Shown here piece by piece: positions 7,685-17,310 of a stretch of 44,446 nucleotides of DNA; positions within the stretch are counted from its first letter, which is position 1, and each line of letters begins with the position of its first letter. A program made the position numbers and the translations under genes. This DNA is from Peptoniphilus sp. (lineage in GTDB: Bacteria; Bacillota; Clostridia; Tissierellales; Peptoniphilaceae). The notes below the pieces were generated by a model. The model was not told the DNA's origin. It saw only the letters and a program-made list of their open reading frames with translations, and made no database searches. Location: positions 1-44,446 of the forward strand of contig JASBZH010000004.1 in NCBI GenBank assembly GCA_029983555.1, read 5' to 3'.

Positions 7685-8287
7685 TCAAATGAATTTTTCT
7701 TGATTTTTATTTAATTTATCAATTTCAATTGCCTTTTTATAACAACTTCTGCAAAGCGGTTCGTACTCTTCAATCGCTCCAATTTCAACCCTATTGTTAC
7801 TTTCAATTTTTCTATGAGATACCCAAGCATCCGCGCCGCAACTCTTACAAACTGCATGATGTTTGTGTAGATAATCGGCTTTTGGCATAAGTTCTTTTAC
7901 TATTTCAAAAGGCTTGGCAGTGTAATCCATATCAAGACCTGCCATGACAATCGTTATTCCCTTTTCGAGAATTTTTTCTAAATTCTCTAATACATTTTCT
8001 GGTTCATCTTTTAAAAATTGAACCTCATCAATGCCTATTACTTGTGGAGAGTTCTTTTCAACTTCTTTTAAAATATCATCAGAAGTTTCAATGGGCATAG
8101 CCTTAAAAGCTACTTTATCATGTGTCACAATTTCTCTTTTAGAATAGCGACTGTCTAAGTTTGGTTTAAAAGCAGTTACTTTATAATTTGCAATTGAAAA
8201 TCTCTTAAGATCATTTTCCAAAGAGCTAGTTTTTCCAGAGAACATAGATCCAGTATGAATAATCATTCTACCTCTGTATTGATGCAT
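7685..8287 (-). CDS. tdk: Thymidine kinase (type II)
   Basis: Salvage enzyme that makes dTMP from thymidine. 200 residues. P-loop TGSMFSGKTS (about 12-21), Walker B-like IGIDEVQFL, lasso-region AGLDMDYTAKPF, and the structural zinc site CKSCGADAW ... LCRSC, all typical of the tetrameric bacterial/TK1-type enzymes. Start ATG is preceded by AAAGGAG. It is the last gene of a five-gene unit, 11 bases after the cyclophilin gene. Confidence 0.96.
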   Translation of the reverse strand: MHQYRGRMIIHTGSMFSGKTSSLENDLKRFSIANYKVTAFKPNLDSRYSKREIVTHDKVAFKAMPIETSDDILKEVEKNSPQVIGIDEVQFLKDEPENVLENLEKILEKGITIVMAGLDMDYTAKPFEIVKELMPKADYLHKHHAVCKSCGADAWVSHRKIESNNRVEIGAIEEYEPLCRSCYKKAIEIDKLNKNQEKFI

Positions 8288-8298
8288 ATAATTCTCCT

Positions 8299-8901
8299 TT
8301 ATTTTATTTCTTCTGTTAGCGCACTCTCAATCACAATATCATTTATAGGTTTATCCATAAATCCAACCTTTGAATTAGCAATATCATCTACGACGTCCAT
8401 TCCCTCAAAAACTTGACCAAAAACAGTGTGCTTACCATCTAACCAAAAAGCACCACCATTATTTTTATAAGCTTCAATAACTTCATCAGGATATCCTCCG
8501 TCTTTACCTACATCTTTCATTTGTGAGATAATGTCTTCTGGAACATCACCAACTTGAACTATAAAAAATTGTGATCCATTAGTGTTTGGTCCAGAGTTTG
8601 CCATTGAAAGCGCACCTCTAAAGTTTCTATAATTAATGTCGAATTCATCTTCAAAAGGCTTTTTCCATTTACTTTCTCCTCCCATACCAGAGCCAGTTGG
8701 ATCGCCTCCTTGAATCATAAAGTCTTTTATAACTCTGTGAAAAATGATACCATCGTAATATTTATCTTCAATTAGAGATATAAAATTTTCAACTGCCTTT
8801 GGTGCAACTTCTGGAAATAATTTTATCTTTATAGTACCTTTGTTTGTATTTAATACTGCTATTTTTTCACCAGTTTGTGGTTTTTCAAATTGTTTTAACA
8901 T
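8299..8901 (-). CDS. Peptidyl-prolyl cis-trans isomerase, cyclophilin type
   Basis: 200-residue cytoplasmic cyclophilin. The catalytic Arg is in FHRVIKDFMIQGGDP; GSQFFIVQ and KHTVFGQVFEGMDVV complete the active site. A small insertion (VPEDIISQMKDVGKDGGYPDEV) between the last two motifs is seen in many Firmicute homologues. No signal peptide, so it should fold cytoplasmic proteins. Start ATG has AAGGAG at 6 bases. It sits between the MATE transporter and tdk in one unit. Confidence 0.93.
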   Translation of the reverse strand: MLKQFEKPQTGEKIAVLNTNKGTIKIKLFPEVAPKAVENFISLIEDKYYDGIIFHRVIKDFMIQGGDPTGSGMGGESKWKKPFEDEFDINYRNFRGALSMANSGPNTNGSQFFIVQVGDVPEDIISQMKDVGKDGGYPDEVIEAYKNNGGAFWLDGKHTVFGQVFEGMDVVDDIANSKVGFMDKPINDIVIESALTEEIK

Positions 8902-8914
8902 AAAATCTCCTTCA

Positions 8915-10276
8915 CTAAAATTCTTTCATATTTATTTTAAATCCCTCAGTCTTTTTTCGCAAATATAAATAAATAATATTTAATATAATTCCCTTTAGAA
9001 TTGAGCTTATAGCCATAGCTAGCCATATTCCAATAACTCCTGTAAATGGCATAAGAATAATTGCAAGAGGTATTCTTAAAATATTTAAAAACACTGCATT
9101 TAAAGCAGGATACTTAGTAAGTCCAAGTCCATTTAACATTCCCGTTGTTCCAATTTCTAGTGCCATAAAAAATTGTGAAAATGCCATTATTTTTAAATAG
9201 TCAATTCCAGCGTCAATTGCACTTGGATCTTTAGGAATGAATATGGTAAATAAATCTTTTGCAAAAATAAATAAGATTATTGATGCTGTTATTCCAACAA
9301 TACTTATTATTTTTAAGCATTCTTTTCTGCCATCTTGGAGCCTATCATAATTTTTTGCACCATAGTTTTGTCCAAAAAAGGCAGAAAAAGCTACTGCAAA
9401 TCCATCAGATGTCATCCAAGAAATTGATTCAATTTGTGAACCAATTGAATACACAGCTGCATACATTGCACCAAAAGATGCAATATAGCTATTTAGAACT
9501 ATTCCCACCATTGCATGTATAACGGGTTGTAATGATGCAGGTACACCTAATCTTAAATGTCTTATAAAATAACTTTTATCAGGGATGTTTTTATAATTTA
9601 CTTTAACAAAAATTTGTTTGTTTTTTATACCCACATAAATATATAAAAAAGTGGCTACTGCTTGTGCAATTACTGTTGCAAGTGCAGCGCCAGCAACTTC
9701 AAGTCTTGGAAATATTGAAAGTCCAAAAATTAAAATTGGGTCTAATATGATATTTAATACTAGTGCAATTACAGATATTTTAAATGGTGTGACAGAATTT
9801 CCCTTAGAGTAAAAGGATGAAGATAATACTGGATTTAAAAATGAAAATATAAGTCCTGATGAAACAATTAATAAATATGTTACTGCCAATTCATGTACAT
9901 TTCTCTTAAAACCATAAATTCCTATTAATTGTTCCCTAAAGGTAATATAAATTATAGAAACGATAAGGCAAATAAATAAGTTTAAAAAGAAACCACTTAC
10001 CCAAACTTTTTTTGCCTCATCATAATCTTCTCTTCCATAAGATTGCGAAAGTCCAACAGATATTCCAGTGGTAGCAATTAATGAAATTGCTTGTACCATC
10101 CATAAATAAAAAGCTCCTGCACCCACAGATGCAACTGCATCTGTAGAAAGTCTACCAAGCCACATCAAGTCAACTAATTGATATGCCATTTGAACGAAGG
10201 CAATTCCCATAAGTGGCATAGCCATTTTTAATAGTACTTTAAAAATATTGCCTTCTAATAAATTAGCTTTTTCCAT
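8915..10276 (-). CDS. MATE-family efflux transporter
   Basis: 453-residue inner-membrane protein with about 12 predicted transmembrane helices in two six-helix halves, the MATE layout. Hallmarks: LVDLMWLGRLSTDAVASVGAG near residue 35 and the second-half counterpart around AMYAAVYSIGSQIESISWM. It should export cationic compounds or metabolites in exchange for Na+ or H+; substrate not predictable. It is 19 bases downstream of map and 13 bases upstream of the cyclophilin gene, so co-transcribed with both. Confidence 0.92.
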   Translation of the reverse strand: MEKANLLEGNIFKVLLKMAMPLMGIAFVQMAYQLVDLMWLGRLSTDAVASVGAGAFYLWMVQAISLIATTGISVGLSQSYGREDYDEAKKVWVSGFFLNLFICLIVSIIYITFREQLIGIYGFKRNVHELAVTYLLIVSSGLIFSFLNPVLSSSFYSKGNSVTPFKISVIALVLNIILDPILIFGLSIFPRLEVAGAALATVIAQAVATFLYIYVGIKNKQIFVKVNYKNIPDKSYFIRHLRLGVPASLQPVIHAMVGIVLNSYIASFGAMYAAVYSIGSQIESISWMTSDGFAVAFSAFFGQNYGAKNYDRLQDGRKECLKIISIVGITASIILFIFAKDLFTIFIPKDPSAIDAGIDYLKIMAFSQFFMALEIGTTGMLNGLGLTKYPALNAVFLNILRIPLAIILMPFTGVIGIWLAMAISSILKGIILNIIYLYLRKKTEGFKINMKEF

Positions 10277-10295
10277 AAGCTCTCACTAAATTAAA

Positions 10296-11051
10296 TTAAC
10301 AATCTCCTTGATCAGTTATAATAATTGGACCATTTTCTGTAATAGCGATTTGATTTTCATATTGTGCAGAAAGAGATCCATCTAAAGTTCTAGCTGTCCA
10401 TCCATTATCATCAATCTTTAGTTCTTTTCTTCCCATATTTATCATAGGTTCTATTGTAAATACCATACCTTCTTGAAGTCTTACTCCTCTTCCAGCTTTA
10501 CCATAATGCAAAACTTGTGGATCTTCATGCATCTCGCGACCTATTCCATGACCGACAAATTCACGTACTACTGAATATCCATTTTCTTCAGCATGTTTTT
10601 GAACTGCATGAGAAATATCTCCGAGTCTATTTCCAAGTACTGCCTTTTCAATTCCTTTATACATAGATTCTCTAGTTACTCTTAGAAGTCTTTTGGCATC
10701 TTCACTTACCTCTCCAACTTCGTAGGACCAAGCTGAATCAGCAAGCCAATCGTTGTAATTTACAACCATATCTACAGTTATAATATCTCCATCCTTTAAT
10801 TGATATTCACCGGGAAATCCATGGCATATTTCATCGTTTACTGAAGCGCAAATGGAATATGGAAATCCTTCATAACCTTTTTGTTCAGGAGTCGCATTAT
10901 GTTTAATCAAGTAATTTTCAACAAATCTATCTATTTCAATAGTTTTTACTCCGGGTTTTATAAAATCTCTAAGTTCGTGATGGACTGATGCAAGAATTTT
11001 TCCAGCTTCTTGCATTTTTTTAATTTCATCTTTTGTTTTTATAATTATCAT
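10296..11051 (-). CDS. map: Methionine aminopeptidase, type I
   Basis: Removes the initiator methionine from new proteins. 251 residues. All five metal ligands of the family are recognisable: Asp in TVDMVV, Asp in LADSAWSY, His in VGHGIGREMHEDP, Glu in FTIEPM and Glu in YENQIAI. There is no N-terminal zinc-binding extension. A very strong GGGGGAG lies 7 bases before the ATG, inside the last codons of the TPR gene; the two genes overlap by 26 bases. This is not the usual secY-adk-map-infA context, so it may be a second copy or a relocated sole copy. Confidence 0.95.
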   Translation of the reverse strand: MIIIKTKDEIKKMQEAGKILASVHHELRDFIKPGVKTIEIDRFVENYLIKHNATPEQKGYEGFPYSICASVNDEICHGFPGEYQLKDGDIITVDMVVNYNDWLADSAWSYEVGEVSEDAKRLLRVTRESMYKGIEKAVLGNRLGDISHAVQKHAEENGYSVVREFVGHGIGREMHEDPQVLHYGKAGRGVRLQEGMVFTIEPMINMGRKELKIDDNGWTARTLDGSLSAQYENQIAITENGPIIITDQGDC

Positions 11052-11940
11052 TGTTTAACTCCCCCAAAATCTCTATTAAATCTGGATCTGTACTGGCCCA
11101 GACTTCTGCATCTGTCTTTATGCTAATTGCCTTTCTTAATTCGGCAATTGATTTATCTTTATTTTTCAAAATACTATACACACAGGCTTTATTGTAATGC
11201 AGGTTTACGCTATTTGGATGGCGCAAAAGTCCTTCATTTAAAATATCTAAAGCTTTTTCATACTCTTTATTTTCAATGTATATAGCTGACATATTTAAAA
11301 ATAAAAAAGGATCTATAAATTTATCGATGGCTTCATGATACACTTTTAGAGCTAAATCATTTTTTCCTTCTTTTTTATATAGCACTCCTCTATTGTAAAG
11401 AGCTCTTCCATAATCTGGATTAATTTTAAGTGACTTTTCTACATATTCCGTTGCGACATCGTCCTTGTTTAATCCTTCGTAAAGGGAACCCAAATCATTT
11501 AAAGTTACATAATCATTTGGATTTAAAGAAATAGCCTTTTTAAAATGCTTAATTGCCAAATCTTTCTTCCCAATTTTGTCATAAAGATGTGCTAAATAAT
11601 AATGTGCTCTGTCATATTCTTCGTCTATTTCTATTGCTTTTTTATAATTTTCAATAGAATAATCTTCACTTTTATTTAAAAATTCCCCAATCATCGCTAG
11701 CCCATAATAAGCTCCTGGTTCTTCATTAATCGTCAAAATTTCTTTATAAATTTTTTGGGCAGTATTATAATTTTCGATTTCAATTTCAAGATCAGCTATT
11801 TCAAATAAAACTGATAGCTTTTCTTCTTTACTTGAAGAATATTTTAAAGCTTTTTCAAGAGTTTTAATTGCTCTTAAAATATCTCCCGCCAATATAAAAT
11901 CCCTTGATAAAATTAGATAATTTTTATATTTTACATTCAT
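11026..11940 (-). CDS. Tetratricopeptide-repeat protein
   Basis: 304 residues made almost entirely of about seven or eight TPR helical hairpins; the clearest run from about residue 110 (DRAHYYLAHLYDKIGKKD, NDYVTLNDLGSLYEGLNKDD, DYGRALYNRGVLYKKEGKND). No signal peptide or membrane segment, so probably a cytoplasmic scaffold; partner unknown. A GTG at 11949 is in frame, but the ATG at 11940 stands at the same spacing from GAGTGAT as other starts here and is preferred. First gene of the unit with map, MATE transporter, cyclophilin and tdk; divergent from yhcC. Confidence 0.88.
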   Translation of the reverse strand: MNVKYKNYLILSRDFILAGDILRAIKTLEKALKYSSSKEEKLSVLFEIADLEIEIENYNTAQKIYKEILTINEEPGAYYGLAMIGEFLNKSEDYSIENYKKAIEIDEEYDRAHYYLAHLYDKIGKKDLAIKHFKKAISLNPNDYVTLNDLGSLYEGLNKDDVATEYVEKSLKINPDYGRALYNRGVLYKKEGKNDLALKVYHEAIDKFIDPFLFLNMSAIYIENKEYEKALDILNEGLLRHPNSVNLHYNKACVYSILKNKDKSIAELRKAISIKTDAEVWASTDPDLIEILGELNNDNYKNKR

Positions 11941-11981
11941 AATTATCACTCACTCTATATATTATATATTATTTTTAAAAA

Positions 11982-12011
11982 TTCGCCACCTTTCTAAATC
12001 TTTAGTATAAT
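11982..12011 (+). promoter_or_regulatory. Probable promoter of yhcC
   Basis: TATAAT at 12006-12011 with a poor -35 (TTCGCC, 18-base spacer). The start codon is 15 bases after the -10, with GGTGAT between. In the same intergenic region a TATAAT on the opposite strand (11961-11966) may serve the TPR gene, but no -35 was seen for it. Confidence 0.5.
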
Positions 12012-12026
12012 TAGTATGGTGATTTT

Positions 12027-12965
12027 ATGAGGAGATTTTTATCTTTTAACGATTTTTTTAGAGAATACTTTAATGGCAAAACAGTAAAATTATCTTTAGA
12101 TGGAGGATTCACATGCCCAAATAGAGATGGACTTATCTCTAATAGAGGATGTATCTTTTGTACTGACAAAGGCAGTGGAGAGTTCGCTGGAGATAGAAAA
12201 AATAGTTTGAATGAACAGATAGATTCACAAAAATCTCTATTAAAAAATAAATGGAATGCTGAAAATTACATCGCTTACTTTCAAAATTTTACAAACACTT
12301 ATGGAGATCTTAGCTATATTAAATCTATTTATAATGAGGTCATTAATAGAAAAGATATAAAAGGCATTTCAATTGCGACAAGATGCGACTGTCTCGACAA
12401 AGAGACCATTAAATACTTAAAAGAAATTTCAAATAAAAAATTTCTGTGGCTAGAGCTTGGAATGCAAACTACCAATGAAAATACTATTAAACTTATAAAT
12501 AGAGGATATAGTCATGAAGTTTTTGATCAAAAGATTGAAGAACTAAAAGACAACAATATTTTGTTCTTATTACATGTTATTTTTGGTCTGCCATATGAAG
12601 ATGAAAATGATTTTAAAAATACAATAGACTATGTTAAAAGAGTTTATCCTTTTGGAGTTAAGTTTCACAATTTATATATATGTAAAAATACCGATATATA
12701 TATAATGTACAAAAAAGAGAAATTCAAACTCATACCTTTAGACGAATATATAAAAACTGTTATTTATGCGATTGAAAATATGCCAAGAAATACAGTTATT
12801 CATAGAATAACAGGAGATCCAGATAAAAAGAGTCTATACGAACCTAAGTGGTGTTTAGATAAGCTGTCGGTTATTTCTAAAATAGACAAAACTTTAAAAG
12901 ATAGAAATGTTCCAGTAAAAACAAAAGAAGACATAAAAATAGCAGCAGACTATTGGAAACAATGA
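12027..12965 (+). CDS. Radical SAM protein, YhcC/TIGR01212 family
   Basis: 312 residues. The iron-sulfur cysteines sit in GGFTCPNRDGLISNRGCIFC (C-x11-C-x2-C), the long first spacing that defines the YhcC group rather than the usual CxxxCxxC. A radical-SAM barrel follows, with ELGMQTTNENTIKLINRGY as the glycine-rich/SAM region and LLHVIFGLPYE further on. Family function is not established. It starts at an ATG with GGTGAT. One of only three plus-strand genes; its last codons form one arm of a bidirectional terminator shared with the convergent CoA-transferase gene. Confidence 0.9.
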   Translation: MRRFLSFNDFFREYFNGKTVKLSLDGGFTCPNRDGLISNRGCIFCTDKGSGEFAGDRKNSLNEQIDSQKSLLKNKWNAENYIAYFQNFTNTYGDLSYIKSIYNEVINRKDIKGISIATRCDCLDKETIKYLKEISNKKFLWLELGMQTTNENTIKLINRGYSHEVFDQKIEELKDNNILFLLHVIFGLPYEDENDFKNTIDYVKRVYPFGVKFHNLYICKNTDIYIMYKKEKFKLIPLDEYIKTVIYAIENMPRNTVIHRITGDPDKKSLYEPKWCLDKLSVISKIDKTLKDRNVPVKTKEDIKIAADYWKQ

Positions 12966-12975
12966 GTCCGCTGCT
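12941..12975. terminator. Bidirectional terminator between yhcC and the CoA-transferase gene
   Basis: AGCAGCAGACTATTG and CAATGAGTCCGCTGCT form a long stem with one mismatch and one bulge around a GAAA tetraloop. On the minus strand it is followed by ATTTTTAT, on the plus strand by TTAATTTTAAT. The left arm lies inside the last codons of yhcC. Confidence 0.8.
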
Positions 12976-12990
12976 TAATTTTAATATAAA

Positions 12991-14334
12991 TTATCTTTTA
13001 TTAGAATTTCTCCAAATATTGTTCTTTTCTGCTTCTTTAATTAGATCATCTCTAAATTCCGGAGCTGCAATATTAATTAATCCTTCTGCTCTTTCCCAAG
13101 TTGATTTACCTTTGCAGTTAAATTTACCATATTCAGTTACAACCCAGTGAGTATTAGGTCTTGCGGCTGTGATTGCAGATCCAGTTGCAAAACTTGGAAC
13201 TATATTAGATACGCTCTTTCCAGTTTTCTTATTTGTATAAGTTGATGGCAAGCAAATGAATGATTTGCCTCCCTTAGAAAGATAAGCACCTAGTACAAAG
13301 TCAAGTTGTCCACCCGCACCAGAAATATGTCTATATCCTGAAGATTCTGAACTTACTTGTCCAAATAAATCTACATTAACCGCAGAGTTTATTGAAACAA
13401 AATTGTCAAGTTGTGAAATAATTCTTGCATCATTAGTATAGCTTACTGGAGCAGCCATTACTTGTGAGTTCATGTCCATATAGTCATACATATCTTTTGA
13501 ACCTGCAGCAAAACCATAAACTTGTCTAAATCTATCTAGATTTTTCTTAGCACCAGTTATTTTGCCTTTTCTAGATAATTCAACAAATGCATCTACATAC
13601 ATTTCAGTGTGAACACCTAAATCTTTAATATCAGATTCTGCAATCATAAGTCCCACAGCATTAGGCATTCCACCAATTCCTAGTTGAAGAGTTGCTCCAT
13701 TTGGTATCTCTTCTACAATTTGTTTAGCAACAGCTTCGTCTACTTCATTAAATCCTCCCTTAGGAAGAGTTGGAATTTCAGGATTGTCTCCTTCAATAAT
13801 ATAGTCAACTTTATCAATGGAAATTTCATGCTCAAAACCGCCAAGACAAGTTGGCATATTTTCATTTACTTCAACAATTACTATATCGGCAACTTCTAGA
13901 ACAGCGTAAAGGTGGGAACAATCTAAACCAAAGTTAAACATTCCGTGTTTATTCATAGGTGTTGTTGAAACAACTGCAATATTAACTTCGCAATTTTCTC
14001 TATACCATCTAGGAAGTTCAGAATATCTAAGTGGTGCATAAAATCCACCTTGGGTATTGTTTACTCTTCCTCTATCAGGACCACCAGAGTGCCATGAAAT
14101 CCATACTACTTTTTCTCCATCTGGATCTTTTTTAAATATTTCAGGTTCATGTAATAGCACCCCGCCTCTGACTTTGATTTCGTTTAGTTCATCAAGTCTA
14201 TCTGCCAATGCCTTATCAAAAGCTCTTGGTGTATTGCCTGCCCAAGCATAGTCAATCCACATATCATCTTTTACCATTGCAGCTGCTTCTTTTGCACTAA
14301 TTAATTTAGAAGCATACTCTTTTTTGAAATCCAT
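12991..14334 (-). CDS. Butyryl-CoA:acetate CoA-transferase
   Basis: 447-residue family I CoA-transferase (acetyl-CoA hydrolase/transferase superfamily). It moves CoA from butyryl-CoA to acetate, giving butyrate and acetyl-CoA, the final step of butyrate production in many anaerobes. LQLGIGGMPNAVG and the catalytic-Glu segment HTEMYVDAFVEL (about 240-250) are present, followed by SGAGGQLDFVLGAYLSKGGKS. Length and motifs favour the butyrate enzyme over 4-hydroxybutyrate CoA-transferase, but these families are close and only a tree would separate them firmly. Start ATG follows AGGAGG. It sits 14 bases after the helicase gene, without other butyrate genes nearby. Confidence 0.85.
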   Translation of the reverse strand: MDFKKEYASKLISAKEAAAMVKDDMWIDYAWAGNTPRAFDKALADRLDELNEIKVRGGVLLHEPEIFKKDPDGEKVVWISWHSGGPDRGRVNNTQGGFYAPLRYSELPRWYRENCEVNIAVVSTTPMNKHGMFNFGLDCSHLYAVLEVADIVIVEVNENMPTCLGGFEHEISIDKVDYIIEGDNPEIPTLPKGGFNEVDEAVAKQIVEEIPNGATLQLGIGGMPNAVGLMIAESDIKDLGVHTEMYVDAFVELSRKGKITGAKKNLDRFRQVYGFAAGSKDMYDYMDMNSQVMAAPVSYTNDARIISQLDNFVSINSAVNVDLFGQVSSESSGYRHISGAGGQLDFVLGAYLSKGGKSFICLPSTYTNKKTGKSVSNIVPSFATGSAITAARPNTHWVVTEYGKFNCKGKSTWERAEGLINIAAPEFRDDLIKEAEKNNIWRNSNKR

Positions 14335-14348
14335 AAATTTAAATCCTC

Positions 14349-17288
14349 CTATAAATAATCTTTATAAACTAAATGTTTTCTTAAAAATTCTATAAAGTTT
14401 GAAAACTCTTCCATAACATTTTCTACTTCAGAGTTAACTATATTCACCTTTATTTTACTTCTACCCTTTAGGCCATAAATATAAGCACCATCTATTTTTA
14501 TATTATATAAATTTTCAAAAATTTTTGAGTAAATTAATACTTGAGGTTTGTATGTCTCAAGCAAAGTTTCTTTTTTTGCATCGCTTATTTTATAATCTAT
14601 AACATAGTACTTGCCTTCTATTTCTGCAACTGCATCTATATAACCTTTAACTAGATATCCATTCAAATTATAATAAAAAAGTAGTTCCTTATGAAGGATA
14701 TTACCTTCTTCCATCAACAAATAATTTAAACACAATTTTTTAATCAAATTAAATTTCTCTTTAGACAACTCTTCATCAAGTGAGTTAAAAATTCTTTTTA
14801 TGAAGATATCGATATCACTTTTTTCTGTATTATTTTTGCTATTATTCTCTGCAAAATAGTGAACTATAGTTCCCAATAGTTTTGGGTCCATAACTTTTTC
14901 TTTATTATTTCCATTAGTATATTCATCTATACCTAAGAAATATTTTTTGTAAAATTCTTTTGGACTTCTCCTATAATTTAAAAAGTCAGAAACAGTGTAA
15001 TATTCTCTTGTCCTATAAATTTTCTCTTTTTTAAAATCTAAAAGTTTTAACTCTTTTTTTATCTCTAACTTATCCGCATTATCTTTATTTAAATAATTTG
15101 GTAGTTCGCAACTACTAGATTTTATAATGGAAAAATAAGAGTTTGGTCTAAATTTATCATAGTTACCAAATAACACTAATTCTTTTTTTGCACGAGTCAT
15201 GGCAACATATAAAATTCTATTTTCTTCATCTTCACTTTTTAATTTTAAATTCTCTTTAATTCTGTCAAAATTTGCTGTTGAATAATCTGACTTAATCCCA
15301 AGCCCCACTCTGCAGTCTACCAAAATTTTATCTTTTATATTGACTGAGTTACTCTTATCCATATTTGCAATTACAACAGCATCAAACTCAAGTCCCTTTG
15401 ATTTATGAATTGTCAAAACATTTATACCATCTTCCAAGTCATCAAATTCTTTTAATTTTATAAAACTGTTAAAGAGTCTAATGTCGTCGCCATATTTCTT
15501 GACAAAATCTTGGGCAATGCTTTGAAATTCAAATAAATACTCATATTCTATACTTGTAAGAGTTTTTAAGTCATTTAATTTATCTATTATAAAACTTATA
15601 ATTTCATCTAAATGTACAATATTTTTTATATCTATTAAATAATTTATAAAGTCTATAAAATTGCTAATTCTCTCATTAGACTTTATATCTTTTATATCTT
15701 CAAGTGAAACGACTCCTTCAAGTAAAGCTTCAGTCAAATCTTCAAAGTACAACTTTAAAATCGGCTCATTTAATAGTGATAAAAAGATAATATTATCTTT
15801 TGGACTTTCAATTAATTCAATAATTCTCGATACCAAACTTAGTACTTCAATATCCTCAGTCCTCTTGCTACCAGAATTATATTTAATATTTTCTCTTTTT
15901 AAAATTTTCGCTATTTCATTTACTTCTTTATTGATCCTAGTTAAAATAGCAATATCATTTAAATTATGAACTTTCATAAGGTCTTTTATTAAACAAATGA
16001 TATCTTCATCGTCATCACTATTATAAATAGAAATACTTCCTGACTGATCTATCGAAGAACTGAGGGCGTCATAATTATCTATGACATTTCCAAAAATCTC
16101 GTTAATCTTTTCTAATATTCCCAAATCAGACCTATAGTTTATATTCATGTCTAATCTTTTACCTGACATTTCAACTTCTCTTGCAAACTCAAAATAAGAA
16201 TTTATATCAGAACCTCTAAAGCCATAGATTGACTGTTTTGGATCTCCTACAATAAATAAATTTGCATTTTTAAAGCTAGAAATAATTTCATTTTGAATGG
16301 GATTTGTGTCTTGATACTCATCGACTAAAATATAGTCGTATTTATTTCTAATTATCTTTCTAAATGAATCCATCTTTAAAAGTTTATAAGCAAAAATCAT
16401 AATGTCGTCATAGTCTAGGAAATTTTCATTCTCTTTAAGTTTAGTATACGTATTGTCAATTTCCTCTAGTATATTTATTATTGTTTTATAATAAACGTGG
16501 TTAGATGTTTCAAAAGTTAAACTTAAATCGCTTATGATTTCTTTAATTAAATTAATTTCTTCAGAAAATTTTGCAGAAGTTCCAAGATTTTCTTCTATAA
16601 TTTTCAAATCATCAATATTTAATTTTCGAGAATTTAAGATTCTTTCAAATTCATTAGACTTTACAAATTTTTTTAATTTACTATTATTATTTAAAGACCT
16701 AGAAAGTTCTAAAACTTTATCTTTTAAGTCTTTGTCACTGTATTTATTTTCTTTAACTGTTATCGATTTTAAAAATATATCTTTATAATTTAAATCTTTA
16801 TTTTTAAACTCATAATATAGCCTTTTGAATTGATCTACTTCTTGAAAGATAGAAGTTTTAAAGTCGGTTAAATATGTCTTAAAATCATCAGATGTGTTAT
16901 TTTTCAAAACATAATTTATAGACTTAGTTAAGAGTGTATCTGCATTTTCCTCTTCAATTATTTCAAATCTAGGGTTTATATTTAAAAGAAAAGCATTTTC
17001 AGTTATGAGCTCTTGGCAAAAAGAGTGGATTGTCTTTACATTTAAATTATCTTCATTAAATGCAATTCCCTTTTTAACTAAATCACTCGATATTCTAGCT
17101 TTCATTTCGCTAGCTGCCTTTTTGGTAAAAGTTATAGCGAGAATTTTATCTATATTTTTAGTTTCCGTTATAATTTTTACAAATCGAGATGTCAAAACTC
17201 TGGTCTTTCCAGTACCTGCTCCAGCAATCAAATTGATATTTTGATCTATTAAGTTTACAGCTAAATTTTGGGTTTCATTTAATTTCAT
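14349..17288 (-). CDS. UvrD/AddA-like helicase with C-terminal RecB-type nuclease
   Basis: 979-residue superfamily 1 helicase-nuclease for double-strand-end processing. Walker A AGAGTGKT (residues 22-29), motif II ILVDEYQDTNP, motif III VGDPKQSIYGFRGSD, motif IV region INYRSD, motif V VLTIHKSKGLEFDAVV, motif VI VAMTRAKKELVLFG. The C-terminal PDDEXK nuclease is intact: GTIVHYFAEN, GYIDAVAEI and VIDYKIS supply the expected His, Asp and Asp-x-Lys. It is shorter than usual AddA (about 1200 aa) and no AddB lies beside it. Start: the ATG at 17288 has GGAG at 6 bases; an ATG 4 codons earlier lacks one. The ileS terminator ends 23 bases upstream. Confidence 0.88.
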   Translation of the reverse strand: MKLNETQNLAVNLIDQNINLIAGAGTGKTRVLTSRFVKIITETKNIDKILAITFTKKAASEMKARISSDLVKKGIAFNEDNLNVKTIHSFCQELITENAFLLNINPRFEIIEEENADTLLTKSINYVLKNNTSDDFKTYLTDFKTSIFQEVDQFKRLYYEFKNKDLNYKDIFLKSITVKENKYSDKDLKDKVLELSRSLNNNSKLKKFVKSNEFERILNSRKLNIDDLKIIEENLGTSAKFSEEINLIKEIISDLSLTFETSNHVYYKTIINILEEIDNTYTKLKENENFLDYDDIMIFAYKLLKMDSFRKIIRNKYDYILVDEYQDTNPIQNEIISSFKNANLFIVGDPKQSIYGFRGSDINSYFEFAREVEMSGKRLDMNINYRSDLGILEKINEIFGNVIDNYDALSSSIDQSGSISIYNSDDDEDIICLIKDLMKVHNLNDIAILTRINKEVNEIAKILKRENIKYNSGSKRTEDIEVLSLVSRIIELIESPKDNIIFLSLLNEPILKLYFEDLTEALLEGVVSLEDIKDIKSNERISNFIDFINYLIDIKNIVHLDEIISFIIDKLNDLKTLTSIEYEYLFEFQSIAQDFVKKYGDDIRLFNSFIKLKEFDDLEDGINVLTIHKSKGLEFDAVVIANMDKSNSVNIKDKILVDCRVGLGIKSDYSTANFDRIKENLKLKSEDEENRILYVAMTRAKKELVLFGNYDKFRPNSYFSIIKSSSCELPNYLNKDNADKLEIKKELKLLDFKKEKIYRTREYYTVSDFLNYRRSPKEFYKKYFLGIDEYTNGNNKEKVMDPKLLGTIVHYFAENNSKNNTEKSDIDIFIKRIFNSLDEELSKEKFNLIKKLCLNYLLMEEGNILHKELLFYYNLNGYLVKGYIDAVAEIEGKYYVIDYKISDAKKETLLETYKPQVLIYSKIFENLYNIKIDGAYIYGLKGRSKIKVNIVNSEVENVMEEFSNFIEFLRKHLVYKDYL

Positions 17289-17310
17289 AGAATACTCCAT
17301 TTTAAAAGTA

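Noticed and set aside
10296..11051. Possible frame problem between the TPR gene and map (26-base overlap)
   Set aside because: Both proteins look complete and map has a very strong ribosome site inside the TPR end; the overlap is simple translational coupling.
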